Both the position numbers and the translations under genes were made by a program. Positions 12,037 to 23,518 of a DNA stretch of 64,000 nt are shown piece by piece. This DNA comes from Bryopsis sp. KO-2023. Taxonomy: Eukaryota; Chlorophyta; Ulvophyceae; Bryopsidales; Bryopsidaceae. The DNA lies in the NCBI GenBank assembly GCA_030272585.1, contig BSYQ01000011.1, positions 3,720,001 through 3,784,000 of the forward strand, read 5' to 3'. Numbering within the stretch: the first letter of the stretch is position 1; each line of letters opens with the position of its first letter. The notes under the pieces were generated by a model, which saw only the letters and a program-made list of their open reading frames with translations, was not told the DNA's origin and did no database searches.

Positions 12037-12556
12037 AATTCCAGTGAGCGGAATATGAAGGCGGAATTGATGATCTCAAAGAGCCAAAGCGGGAAAAAAT
12101 CAGTCAAGGCGGAAAATATCAGCCACGGCGGAATTTGAGGATCACGGTCGCACGTACAATTAGGAACGAATGAAAGGGCGTCAAAGCGAACGTTGGAGCG
12201 ACCTAGCGGACAACACTAAGCGGAAGTTCTGATCAACAACCGACTTGGAGGCGTGAGGGTAGCTATGCAACGATTGACTCAGTCACGAGCGGATTATGGA
12301 TGTTCTGAAGCTGAGGATGTATTGGAGACTTATGGGGGTTTACCAAAGCATCAGAGGATTGGCCGAAGACAACAAAGAATCGCCAGGGTGGATTAAATTG
12401 GACCACCAGGGCGGATTAATTCAAACCGCCGAAGAAGGAGCGGACATTATTTGAAGACCCAAACTCGGAAAAACATTGGAGCGGACCACTGAAGACAATA
12501 GCACTGGAGCAGAAAGGACGAAGAGGTCAGGGAATGGCCGGACGCTCTGCTGCATA

Positions 12557-12890
12557 TACTGGCTCTCGCTGCTACGTAGGGACTCTAGTAGCCAACCAGC
12601 GGATTGTGATTCGATGAGATCCTGGGGGAAATGTAGGCCTCAGACAAATCTCTATAGCAGTGGCCATACATGTTATGGATATGCTCGAGCGGCTATTGTT
12701 CTGAGGTGTTGCGGCGGAGAAACTCATGGGAGATTCGTAGGGACGTTGAAGAGAGAAGAAGCTGAGAGATCAGCCGGACTTCTCATCGGTGTACTGGCTC
12801 TCGCTGCTAAGTGGGGACTCTAGCAGTCAACCAGCTTAGTGAGATCCTGGGGGTATCCGCATAGGATTTGGCCTCGGACAAATCTCTACA
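12557..12890 (+). repeat. Diverged internal duplication in copy A
   Basis: TACTGGCTCTCGCTGCT begins at 12557 and again at 12792. Each is followed by related AACCAGC, GATCCTGGGGG and ACAAATCTCTA blocks. Two units of about 100 bases are separated by about 130 bases. It is mirrored in copy B at +9144. Confidence 0.7.
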
Positions 12891-13695
12891 CTGATGACCG
12901 CTTATATACTAGCGGATAAACGTAACGAATGGAGTGTTGTGCCTAAGTGATATCCGACCAAGCGTTTTACCGAGCGAAGAACGAAGATGTACCGTGGAAG
13001 GAAGGAAAAATATCAGTTGTAAATGAAGAAAACGGAAGTGGAAATCTGACCAAGGAATTGCAGCGGCATTGGAATTGACCAAAACTGCAATGGATGAAAA
13101 GCCGCAGCGGATATCAACAGCAGCGGACTACAGGAGAGTGTCTGACAAGAGCGAAGCTTATGGTTTCCGACTAAGTGAAACTGCGAAGCGAGGTAGCGAG
13201 CGGAAGTTATAATCTAAGCTTGCGCGGACTTGGAGTCTTGAACGGATAAAGCATAGCGGGCATTTCTTCATGTTCGTGTGCTGAATCACGAGCAAGAAGA
13301 CATTGCAAGCAATGCTTATGCCATGTTTAACCTTCTCCTTGGCGGTACTCGTGGGCGGAATCCACATCCGCACCATAGAACCACGAGTTAGGAGAGGCTT
13401 GAGCGGGCTATTACTAAATGCCCTGATGAAGCAAGCAGACGAAGAAGCGGGCATCCGTCCAAGCAAGAGACACAAGGTTTTTGGATTTCACAGAGTATGG
13501 GATCTGTTATGCCGTTTGAAAATCATCTTGTTTGCATGATTGTGAGGTTTGTTTTCTATTTTTCTATTTTTCTTCGTGTTTTGTTCAGTGGATGGCCCTG
13601 TTTCTCTTTTTAGCGGCCAATCAAACTACTTATTCTTTATTTCTTTCGGGTTTTTCTTTCGCGATTAACTTTCTTGAGTGCTGAGGACACCACTC

Positions 13696-13715
13696 GGGGG
13701 GGGGGGGGGAGTAGT
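13696..13715 (+). promoter_or_regulatory. Polypurine tract of copy A
   Basis: A run of 14 G (13696–13709) followed by AGTAGT directly precedes LTR 2. It is the expected site of plus-strand priming, and a T-rich stretch lies upstream (about 13540–13680). Confidence 0.7.
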
Positions 13716-13945
13716 TGATACGAGGTGACGAGGTTAGTGTCTAGATGTCCCATCGGTGAGTGGGTGTGTCACTGTAGAGTAAGGGGTTAGTGTGTTGTGG
13801 ACGGTACTTAAAGGGTTGTATTTTTGACATTGTGTAACCTTTGGGGCTAGGTTTGCTATTGTGTTGTGTTCCCACGTTCTACCCTCCTCCACTTGGAGGA
13901 GGGCCCCTATCTACCCTTCCCCCTCTGGGGGAAGGGCCCCTATCA
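13716..13945 (+). repeat. LTR 2, shared by copies A and B
   Basis: 230 bp with no difference I could see from LTR 1. It serves as the 3' LTR of copy A and the 5' LTR of copy B. Confidence 0.88.
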
Positions 13946-13948
13946 TTT

Positions 13949-13960
13949 TGGTTTCGGAGC
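13949..13960 (+). promoter_or_regulatory. Candidate primer binding site, copy B
   Basis: Identical to the site at 4805–4816, three bases after the end of LTR 2. Confidence 0.6.
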
Positions 13961-14495
13961 TTGGGCGTCCCTAAACGACGAGGACGGACGACCCTGTAGG
14001 AGGAGCCACCTGACGACGAAAAGTCAGTGGCTAGGTTAAGTGCCTATCAAGAGGGGATGGGCAAGGAGTGATGGCACCAAAGGGGGTGGTGCTAGGTGGG
14101 ATCGAAGGAGCGCGAGTGCGAGCGACGAGTTCGTAAGCACTGGAAAGGTCGGGGTAGAGGCGAGGAGAAGGAAACGAAAAGGAACCCGTCGCAGGAAGAG
14201 ATCTAAGGGTCAGATCTACAGAAATCTGCAGGTGACCTTGTGACTGTTAACCTAAAGGACAGCACAGTGGTCGAAAAGAGTTCGAAACAGGTCGAAAGAG
14301 GTCGAAAAGCAGTGGAAAGGAAAGCTGAGAGCTTAAGTTTCCCTAAGACAGAGTTTCGACAGAACCTGTAAATTTCTGGAAGAAGATCTACAGCAGATCT
14401 GCAAAGATCTCCTATAAACGAACCACCTATGGACGAACCAAGTTCGAGTCAACGTTTGTGAGGGAAGTTTGACACACGGACGGCCAACGCTTGGT

Positions 14496-17400
14496 GGCGG
14501 ATAGTTGCTGCGCAAGAAGTCGACGACTGCGCCTGTGACAGCTGCCAGAAATTCCGTTGTCGGACATACAGTCATGTCACACTATGTTGCAGCGGAATTT
14601 GGCAGAGCGGAATCCGCGGAGCGGAAGTGTTACATCGGAAGCCGCAGAGCGGAAATGGCGAGCCGGAAGTGCAGCGGACGAGCCAAAGTCAGACAGCGAA
14701 TGGAAAAGGCCAGAGTCTGACAGCGGACAAAATGGCGCAGCGGACAAAATAGGTGGCGGAAAAAGGGAGCGGACAGAACTCCGAGGTAGTTCGCCAGAGC
14801 CGGAAAAACGAAGTCCACCAAAGCGGTTAAACAGAAACGGCGGAGAGTGAGAGCGGACAGAGGCAGAAGGCGGGCAAAGTGGCCCAGTGACCCGCTGCCC
14901 TTACACTCTGCTGGGCGGACAATGATATTCCAACGAGAAGGAAGAATAGGCGGTGTTGTTGTGAGCTGAAGCGGTTGAGCTTGGAGGAGCACCAGCGGAC
15001 ACACAACACGGAATATCAGCGGACTATCGAGGCTAGAACTACGGTAGTTTCACGATCGCGTTGGAGGCGGATTTTAATACATCAAGAGTTGGAGGCGGTC
15101 ATGAAACAGAAGCTGGAGGTTGTGTTACACGGCAGGAGCAGAAACGAGTCTGTATCAACGCACAAACCGCCTGGGCTGATCACCCAGCGGATTAGCAACC
15201 GCAAAAGAGCGGATTTTCAGTGCGAAGAGAAGAAGACGAAGATCTTAAGACTTTATACTGCCAAGAGTTGGACCATAGCGGAAGAATGTAAGCACAACTA
15301 GCGACAAGAAGACAAAGAGAGAAAAGAAGTCGCCAGGCTAATAGAGAGCGGAAGAGCGGCCTGCCAGTTACCTACAAACCGAGTTCAAGCGATAGTGGAG
15401 TTCAACGCACCCAAGAGGGAGATTAAACCGCCTGCAAAGCTGCTAAGTACGCAGGGCGGAAGAGAAGGAATCATCTGCTAAGCTATTAAGTATGCAGAAT
15501 GATTTGTTGCAGAAGGAGCTGTTGGAGAGTATAGTTCGTTTGGAATGGACTTTCAATAGGCCAAGACCTCACACAAGCGGATATAAGACGAGCGGATTAA
15601 ATGTAGCTTGCCGCGAGCTATCGAGCATTCTCGAGAGCTTGAATCTGATTAAGGAGCACGCAATAGCAGTGCCACATTGGATGTTTGTGACTTAATGTTA
15701 TGAACGGGCAAGTGAAGCATTGTTGAAGCTCTGAGCGGATATCTTGTGGGTAAACTTTGAGGTCTAATGGATGTGGTAGCGGATTGTGATATTCCGGGCT
15801 GAGTGAAGAAGAAGAATTAGAGGTTAATGCCGTGGAAGTGTATGGTGGTATTCTTTGGAACTAATCGAGTTACCATGGAACCAACCGAGGATCACGAGCG
15901 GAAAAATTCATTCTCTTTTCAACAGCGGAATAGCAGAGGCGGACTAAATGAGGTCGTCAAGGCGGACTAAATTATACCGTCAGGCGGATTAAATTAGACC
16001 GTCAAGAACCTGAGCCAGAGCGGAAATAAAAGAGTCAACCTGGATGATCAGGTCCAAGGACTATTGGCTGAAAGACTAAGCGGAATCGTACGTCTGGTCA
16101 GGGCGGACACTACCACAAACCATTGAGCGGATATGGCTCACAATACTAGCCATACATGGAAGTCTAGCGCCAAGAACAACACCCAAAAGTCTAAGGAGTA
16201 TTCATCGACCAAATTACAGCCGTCAGACTATTGCACTAAGCGGACTAAAAGCTAAGGCAAAGGCGGACTGTCAGCGCGGACTGCTGAGGCAGAATGCAAA
16301 GGCGATGAGGGTGTGTGTCTTGAGCGGAAATTCCAATGCAGCAAAGGTGCAAGCGGACTAAGTGACAGACAATACAGGCATTCAAAGAGCGGAGTAAATG
16401 TGCTTATATGGAGACAGTAGAACTGCCAAGCGGAAATCAACAAAGCCAGAGCGGATGGTGAAGCTGCTACTGGGATTATATGTGATTGCTTGAGCGGAAA
16501 GTTCAACTGCTCATGAAGAGTAAATGCCATAAGCTGAAGCGGAAATGGATGAAGATTCCAAGCTAATGTTGTGGCGGACATTAATCACACTCTGTGGCCG
16601 CAGAAGCGGAAATTGGTGCTTGCAAAGTCAAGTGGCGAAGGCCATAAAATGGCGGATTGTCTATAGTCATCTACCTCCATACAAGACCCAACCTGGAGCG
16701 GGTAGAAGCCAAGTTTTCATATATTGGCGCTTATATATATATCATATGGAGCATTCAAATATGATCACCGACAAGCGTGTTCTGTCAAAGCTTGAACAGC
16801 ATGGAGCGCGAGCAAAGAGTCAGCGGATTTTTGTCAGAAGCAAGAGAACAAGCGGATTATCAAGTGGATTGGAAGTAAGGGCGGATTATACTCGTATTAG
16901 CCAGTGTAAGGCATTGAGTTAACCGAACCTGAAGAGCGGAAAAAGCTACCAAACGGATAAGGAGTGCTACTGACAAAATAATTTAAAGGAAAAGCGCAAA
17001 CTCAAGGATCAGCGGAAAAAGCTATGTGTCTGGGAGAGTTGAGCGCTGAAGAATGGATTCTACTGCTGACGAGCGGACAAAATTATGGAAGATCCTGCAA
17101 ATGACAAAGCATGCGGAAAAAGATGCATAAGAGCATGTCGGAGTGGAGGAAACTTGTCAGAGAAGCGGATTATTTAGTGCCAGGGAGATGAGTCCTACCA
17201 CAGAAGACACATTTGGATGAAGGAGCGGAATTGCATCATTACCAAGACTTCAAGAGTTGCTGGAGGCGGAATACTACTGTCAGTTGGGGATTAAAGCGGA
17301 AATTTTGAACAAGTAGGCCGACCTAAGAAGGGCGCCACTAAATAGAGATTTCCAGGAGCTTAATCCAAAGCTTGAAGGACCAGCAAGCGAAAGATTGACT

Positions 17401-20400
17401 GGAATTGGAATTGGAAAGAAGCTAACGACAGATATCCACGACATGAGCGGATATTGCTTCAGATGGCGGAACACTAAAGTGTATAGGCGGATTACTAGCT
17501 TGAGCAGCCTATGGCGCCAGCAGATTCGACCTAAACCGGACAATACTGAAGCAGGCATGGAATGGATGGATCCAGCAATGATGATGGGGAGAATGGACTC
17601 CAAAGCTGACTCCAAAGCGGACTATAAGGTTCCAAACTATCCTAGACACCGAGAAGCGAGTAAATGGAAGTTTTGAAGCTTTGTGGTCGGGACAAGGAGT
17701 GCTTTGCTTCCGTATACTGAAGAAGTTGTCCAACATTGAGAGGGTGGAAGAACCACGATCAAAGAAGCGGAATACAGCTCTTATTTGAAGCTTAAAGCGG
17801 ATAAATCTTGACTGAGCATTGCTCAAGAGCGGATTCCAGCGAATAGTGGTCACCAAGAGCGGAAATACTATGTCTTGGTAACAAGCCTGGAAGGATGAAT
17901 TAGACTACAAGACAGGCGGCTAGTGCCTGATCAATGGAGGGCAAGTGGCGGAATTTAAGTGCCACTACACTTTGTGTGATATATAGTTTCCTGGGCAGAT
18001 AAGAAATGCTTGAGAAATAAGAGACCATTACCAGAAAAACCCAAAACGCGGACAAAGGAAGCAGCGAATCAATCGGACAATCGCAAGGAAGCGGGTCTGA
18101 TAACGCCCACCTCAAAGAGAGTTGGGGCGGATTTCCTGAGCGGATATTTTAAAAGAGATTTGGCTGGCTACTTGTCAAGCGGAAACAGGGGATGGGGACT
18201 TCCTGGAATGGCGAAAAGCATAGCTGAACGCGGATTGGCTGGAGAGGAGGCAGATAAAGATTGAGCGTGGAAGCGGCGGTTATGCGTGGAGCATAATCAA
18301 CAAAGAGGCGGAAATCCAGGTGTGCACGATGGATGGATGCCAGAAGGCCGGACAAATCCCAAAGACCAGGGATGGCGCAATCCATGCCGAGGCCTAACTT
18401 TGTGGAGCAACCAGAGCAGCCTAAAACGCCATACCAAGCAATGAGCACCACGTGGACAAAAAGGCTTGGGAGACTATTGAGGTGCGGTAGTTTCAACCAG
18501 TCTGGCAAGACTGTTATGGTGTATACTGAGAGACCCAAGCTAGGAGAGCTTGAACCAGGCGAAGCAATCTGGTTGAAGGTTGACAAACAAACAAATCGCG
18601 CTAGAGGTCCAAACTAGCGACCGCGGAGCATCCACTGACAGGTGGTCAGGGCGGAAAACAGAGTTTCCTTGGATGCTACACTTAAAGGCGAGTGAGCGGG
18701 CAGATTTGTTGAAGTGGAGAAATATACCAGTCGAGAGAGAAGTGGTGAACCTCTTCAAAAGGCGGACTAAGAGGGAAACCAAGTACCTTGGAGCTAAGAA
18801 CGAAGCGTTGGAACGCACACCAGAACTCCTTAGAGTCATCTGAGTGTGGCGGATTGTTGAAGATGTTAATAAGTTCGACAAAAAGAAGATGCTTCAAGCT
18901 CTGTCAGCGGACTGCAAATATGTGTGGAGGAAGAATTTAATTCGAGTATTGTGCATTGACAGCCCATTCAGTGAAATGTGCAGAACCGGGTAATCCGTCG
19001 GCACCCTTGTCCATAGGGAGAACGGTCTATTCCTGGTTGTTGTGAACGCCTGTGTTAAGGTGTGTGCCTTTACTCGACATTAAACGTCCGAAGGATTCCT
19101 TATAGCAGCAAAGTTCAACTTGGACAAGGAGGAACACGATAATTTGAAGTAGTCCAAGACCGCAACCTTGAGGAAGGCGGACCTGAGAAGCGGACCTGGA
19201 GGGCGGACTAAAGAGGACTAAGCCCTTAGGCGGATTAAACACCTGGAGGGCGGACTAAAAGTTTAGCCTTCGGGCGGATTAAAGCTTCATCAGGCGGACT
19301 ATGAAGGGCTCAAGGGCGGACTTCAAAACAAATTCCAAAGGCGGATGAAATCAGACAGCCAGAGCGGGTTAAATACGACTGCTAGAGCCGGATTTTGAAG
19401 GTGAACTTGCGTGAAACTACAAGTAGGAACGACTATGCTGATTTGGAAGGCAGATTACAAGGCTTTCGTTCAATACAAGACCAAGGGCGGAAGTGCCACA
19501 TATTGTGCAGAAACCAGCGGACAGAAGAGGATATGAAGAGCTCAAGACTTCGGGCGAAGTACCAACAGTTGAGAGGGGACTGTTTGGGCGACAAAGCGGG
19601 AACTCTGACGGGGATGTCTTGCAGCAGGAAAACGGGGGCAAGCTCCTCAACTAGTGTTCTGGACAGCCGTGGTACGAACACTGGCCCGCTAGTCGGTTGA
19701 GCTGGAGATTATCGTTCAGGGTACTGAAGAGAAGACGAAGGTCTTCCTCCAGAGGCAAGTCAAGCGTGAAGAAAAAGGAGGAGGACTTCCGACACTTGAT
19801 GAGGCTCAAGCCGGAGCCAAAATCAAGATGTGCTAACCCGCTAAGCGGATTAGTTACGTCGGGAAGTCGCTTGTCAAGGGGCGAGCAGGGATGCACAGTT
19901 CCCCTCAGGCGGAACTGCTGTTCGAACAAGGGGTAACCCAACGGGGGTTACCTGGATACTTTCTTCTCGGGAAGGCGTGCATTGACTTCCAGCAAACTAA
20001 ACCTCGCTGAAAATAGGATCAAGAGCGGATTTGCCAAGCCACAAGCGCGCAGAAGGAGGACCAAGGGGATTATCCAAAGGCGATTTAACTTTGGACGTGC
20101 AAGGTAAAAGAGAGACAAAAACTATCGGGGAAGGTGAACACTGCCAAGTGGTACCCGAGTTATTTGTCTGAGGAGCGGAAGTCGACGGACTGACATTCCT
20201 TTAACTCTTTCTTGCGGAACTTTCTATTTAGTGGTATCTAAATGGATAGTGCGGACAAGACCGTCTTGTTGCTGGCGGACTATTTCCAAGGTTCTTTGGA
20301 AGGCGGGGGTTAAAAGGTAATCTCTGTGGCGGAAGGTATATGGAGTGTATTTCGCGTGGAAGTCAACAAGTTTGAAGTGGCGGAACTTGGGGACTAACCG

Positions 20401-22503
20401 AGCATTGATGAGAGCGGACTATCTGCGGTGAAAAGAATCGACTCGTGTTTGGATCTAGACAGTATCGAAGAGATAGCGGGCTCGAAAAATGAGCACACAT
20501 TGCGATTCTATAGGGATGGAGTAAGCGGAAATACTCAGTTGGTGATTTACTACCTATAGACGCAACCGTGAAACTTTGGGAAGTTTACATACAAAGCGAT
20601 GCCGTGAGAAGGATCCAAAGACGACGGAGGTGGCGGCTCATGCAATGGAAAACAAAAGAAGGAATGTGCGGACATTCAAAAATTACTCTTCTCCAACGAA
20701 GGAAACTCGAGCGGACGTGGAACTGACCGAAGGGCGGATTATCACAGAAGCCGAGCAAAGAAAGAAACCGAAATAAATCCTGAACTATGACCCGTGCAGA
20801 CGGAAGACACATACAGCTGAGTGACTGAATTCGTTCGGGCGGATTAATTGTACATCAGTTGGCGGAAACAGCAACTGAAGCGGATAATGCACTTGTCAGG
20901 AAAAAAAGCAACTTCGACTACGGCGGAAGAAGCGAAGTTCTGAAGAGAACTTGAAGGGTATTCGACTGGCGGATTGTGACCAGCGGATTAAGCCTGTTGG
21001 GATATGACTCGCGGGTTAATCTTGGCGGAATCACATTGCTAGCGAATACGAAGACAAGAAGCATTTGGGCGGACAAAATCCAGTACTTAAGGCGGATATC
21101 GTGCCTGCAGAAGCGGAAATTGTGCTGCAGAAGCGGAATTGTGCCTGTGGAAGCGGATATTGTGCCTGAAGAAGCGACACAATTCCAGTGAGCGGAATAT
21201 GAAGGCGGAATTGATGATCTCAAAGAGCCAAAGCGGGAAAAAATCAGTCAAGGCGGAAAATATCAGCCACGGCGGAATTTGAGGATCACGGTCGCACGTA
21301 CAATTAGGAACGAATGAAAGGGCGTCAAAGCGAACGTTGGAGCGACCTAGCGGACAACACTAAGCGGAAGTTCTGATCAACAACCGACTTGGAGGCGTGA
21401 GGGTAGCTATGCAACGATTGACTCAGTCACGAGCGGATTATGGATGTTCTGAAGCTGAGGATGTATTGGAGACTTATGGGGGTTTACCAAAGCATCAGAG
21501 GATTGGCCGAAGACAACAAAGAATCGCCAGGGTGGATTAAATTGGACCACCAGGGCGGATTAATTCAAACCGCCGAAGAAGGAGCGGACATTATTTGAAG
21601 ACCCAAACTCGGAAAAACATTGGAGCGGACCACTGAAGACAATAGCACTGGAGCAGAAAGGACGAAGAGGTCAGGGAATGGCCGGACGCTCTGCTGCATA
21701 TACTGGCTCTCGCTGCTACGTAGGGACTCTAGTAGCCAACCAGCGGATTGTGATTCGATGAGATCCTGGGGGAAATGTAGGCCTCAGACAAATCTCTATA
21801 GCAGTGGCCATACATGTTATGGATATGCTCGAGCGGCTATTGTTCTGAGGTGTTGCGGCGGAGAAACTCATGGGAGATTCGTAGGGACGTTGAAGAGAGA
21901 AGAAGCTGAGAGATCAGCCGGACTTCTCATCGGTGTACTGGCTCTCGCTGCTAAGTGGGGACTCTAGCAGTCAACCAGCTTAGTGAGATCCTGGGGGTAT
22001 CCGCATAGGATTTGGCCTCGGACAAATCTCTACACTGATGACCGCTTATATACTAGCGGATAAACGTAACGAATGGAGTGTTGTGCCTAAGTGATATCCG
22101 ACCAAGCGTTTTACCGAGCGAAGAACGAAGATGTACCGTGGAAGGAAGGAAAAATATCAGTTGTAAATGAAGAAAACGGAAGTGGAAATCTGACCAAGGA
22201 ATTGCAGCGGCATTGGAATTGACCAAAACTGCAATGGATGAAAAGCCGCAGCGGATATCAACAGCAGCGGACTACAGGAGAGTGTCTGACAAGAGCGAAG
22301 CTTATGGTTTCCGACTAAGTGAAACTGCGAAGCGAGGTAGCGAGCGGAAGTTATAATCTAAGCTTGCGCGGACTTGGAGTCTTGAACGGATAAAGCATAG
22401 CGGGCATTTCTTCATGTTCGTGTGCTGAATCACGAGCAAGAAGACATTGCAAGCAATGCTTATGCCATGTTTAACCTTCTCCTTGGCGGTACTCGTGGGC
22501 GGA
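14496..22503 (+). repeat. GCGGA-rich non-coding interior, copy B
   Basis: Second copy of the GCGGA-dense tract, offset by 9144 bases and identical wherever compared. It shows the same strand asymmetry and the same lack of coding signal. Confidence 0.85.
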
Positions 22504-22839
22504 ATCCACATCCGCACCATAGAACCACGAGTTAGGAGAGGCTTGAGCGGGCTATTACTAAATGCCCTGATGAAGCAAGCAGACGAAGAAGCGGGCATCC
22601 GTCCAAGCAAGAGACACAAGGTTTTTGGATTTCACAGAGTATGGGATCTGTTATGCCGTTTGAAAATCATCTTGTTTGCATGATTGTGAGGTTTGTTTTC
22701 TATTTTTCTATTTTTCTTCGTGTTTTGTTCAGTGGATGGCCCTGTTTCTCTTTTTAGCGGCCAATCAAACTACTTATTCTTTATTTCTTTCGGGTTTTTC
22801 TTTCGCGATTAACTTTCTTGAGTGCTGAGGACACCACTC

Positions 22840-22859
22840 GGGGGGGGGGGGGGAGTAGT
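22840..22859 (+). promoter_or_regulatory. Polypurine tract of copy B
   Basis: A 14-G run at 22840–22853 followed by AGTAGT, directly before LTR 3. The homopolymer length equals that of copy A, which is notable because G runs drift quickly. Confidence 0.7.
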
Positions 22860-23089
22860 TGATACGAGGTGACGAGGTTAGTGTCTAGATGTCCCATCGG
22901 TGAGTGGGTGTGTCACTGTAGAGTAAGGGGTTAGTGTGTTGTGGACGGTACTTAAAGGGTTGTATTTTTGACATTGTGTAACCTTTGGGGCTAGGTTTGC
23001 TATTGTGTTGTGTTCCCACGTTCTACCCTCCTCCACTTGGAGGAGGGCCCCTATCTACCCTTCCCCCTCTGGGGGAAGGGCCCCTATCA
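22860..23089 (+). repeat. LTR 3 of the array
   Basis: 230 bp, third copy of the TGATA…TATCA repeat. It is followed by CCGGT and the right end of the hAT-like element. Confidence 0.88.
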
Positions 23090-23094
23090 CCGGT
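23090..23094 (+). repeat. Right target duplication of the 9-kb array
   Basis: CCGGT directly after LTR 3. It pairs with 4567–4571, after which the right end of the hAT-like element resumes. Confidence 0.7.
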
Positions 23095-23123
23095 CCGGTC
23101 CAACGGGTCGGCGCCCAGGTCTG

Positions 23124-23131
23124 GTGACGAC
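23124..23131 (+). repeat. Right 8-bp target site duplication of the hAT-like element
   Basis: GTGACGAC follows the right terminus, matching 3309–3316 and marking the far side of the insertion about 19.8 kb away. Confidence 0.85.
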
Positions 23132-23192
23132 ACATCTCGTGATTTCCTCGGTACCCTCGAGACTGATGATCTACTGGATCCCTCTTCGCACA

Positions 23193-23296
23193 GATTCCAC
23201 TACTCTCCAACTCAGGATATGTAGCCACAGTGAAGAATCACTGGGATTCCACTACTCTCCAACCCAGGATATGTAGCCACAGTGAAGAATCACTGG
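23193..23296 (+). repeat. Two-unit tandem repeat, period 52
   Basis: GATTCCACTACTCTCCAAC begins at 23193 and 23245. The 52-base units differ at one visible position (CTCAGG versus CCCAGG). It lies in the right interior portion of the outer TRIM-like element. Confidence 0.8.
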
Positions 23297-23518
23297 ATCT
23301 CCCTTAGAGCCAAGTCAGAAGACAGTCAGTGTGTACAGGGAAATGGTTTTCATGCTGTTTTTGTTCCGCTTATTTGTTTGCGCTTATGAGGAAAATAAGG
23401 TTTTGATTGAGGATGAGTATCATCCTGTCAGAAAAAAAATATATGGGCCCACCACGCATTTCATTGTGGGGAAACTTGAACAGAGTTCAAGGGTCGGAGT
23501 TTTATGCGCCGTGAAGCG

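Larger units (their letters stand above)
5352..13359 (+). repeat. GCGGA-rich non-coding interior, copy A
   Basis: For about 8 kb the pentamer GCGGA recurs roughly once or twice per 60 bases on the plus strand, usually as AGCGGAA, GGCGGAC or GCGGATTAAA-like words, while its complement TCCGC is rare. Dense patches lie near 5460–5620, 6790–6870 and 10030–10200. The plus strand is strongly purine-rich. The motif sits in no fixed reading frame and is often followed directly by TAA or TGA, so it is not a peptide repeat. I see no protein-coding gene here. Possible roles include packaging or protein-binding sites on the element RNA; this is inference only. Confidence 0.85.
4572..13945 (+). mobile_element. 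Large non-coding LTR element (LARD-like), copy A
   Basis: LTRs of 230 bp (4572–4801 and 13716–13945) begin TGATA and end TATCA. A candidate primer binding site starts at 4805 and a 14-G polypurine tract precedes the right LTR. The interior is 8914 bp. No gag, protease, reverse transcriptase, RNase H or integrase motif is visible in any frame; open frames stay below about 150 codons. This fits a large retrotransposon derivative mobilised by another element's proteins, although its LTRs are short for that class. The array is inserted in the right arm of the hAT-like element, with CCGGT directly before the first LTR (4567–4571) and after the last (23090–23094). The middle LTR is shared with copy B. 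Confidence 0.88.
13716..23089 (+). mobile_element. Large non-coding LTR element (LARD-like), copy B
   Basis: Same element as copy A, displaced by exactly 9144 bases. Every interior stretch I compared, including the 14-G run and all small open frames, matched copy A. It shares the LTR at 13716–13945 with copy A and ends with the LTR at 22860–23089. The two copies therefore form one LTR–interior–LTR–interior–LTR array with a single pair of outer target duplications. That points to LTR-mediated recombination rather than two independent insertions (inference), unless the duplication is an assembly artefact. Confidence 0.86.
3317..23123. mobile_element. hAT-like non-autonomous DNA transposon, interrupted by the 9-kb LTR array
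   Basis: The left end starts CAGACCTGGGC at 3317, and the right end is its inverted copy, GCCCAGGTCTG, ending at 23123. The 8 bases outside both ends are identical: GTGACGAC at 3309–3316 and 23124–23131. An 8-bp target duplication and a terminus starting CAG are characteristic of hAT elements. After removal of the LTR array and its 5-bp duplication the element is about 1.28 kb and encodes no transposase I can see, so it would be mobilised in trans. Most of it is one large inverted repeat centred at 3984–3985. CCGGTCC and GACAGGTC-type words recur in both orientations near the ends and may be subterminal transposase sites (inference). It is inserted in the interior of the outer LTR element. 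Confidence 0.8.

Noticed and set aside
4896..13539. Many open frames of 60–145 codons inside the 9-kb element
   Set aside because: They occur on both strands, overlap one another, show no family motif and are filled with the GCGGA word in every frame; none looks like gag or pol.
23490..23518. Polypurine tract of the outer LTR element
   Set aside because: The sequence before the right LTR is mixed and only weakly purine-rich, so no site is annotated.
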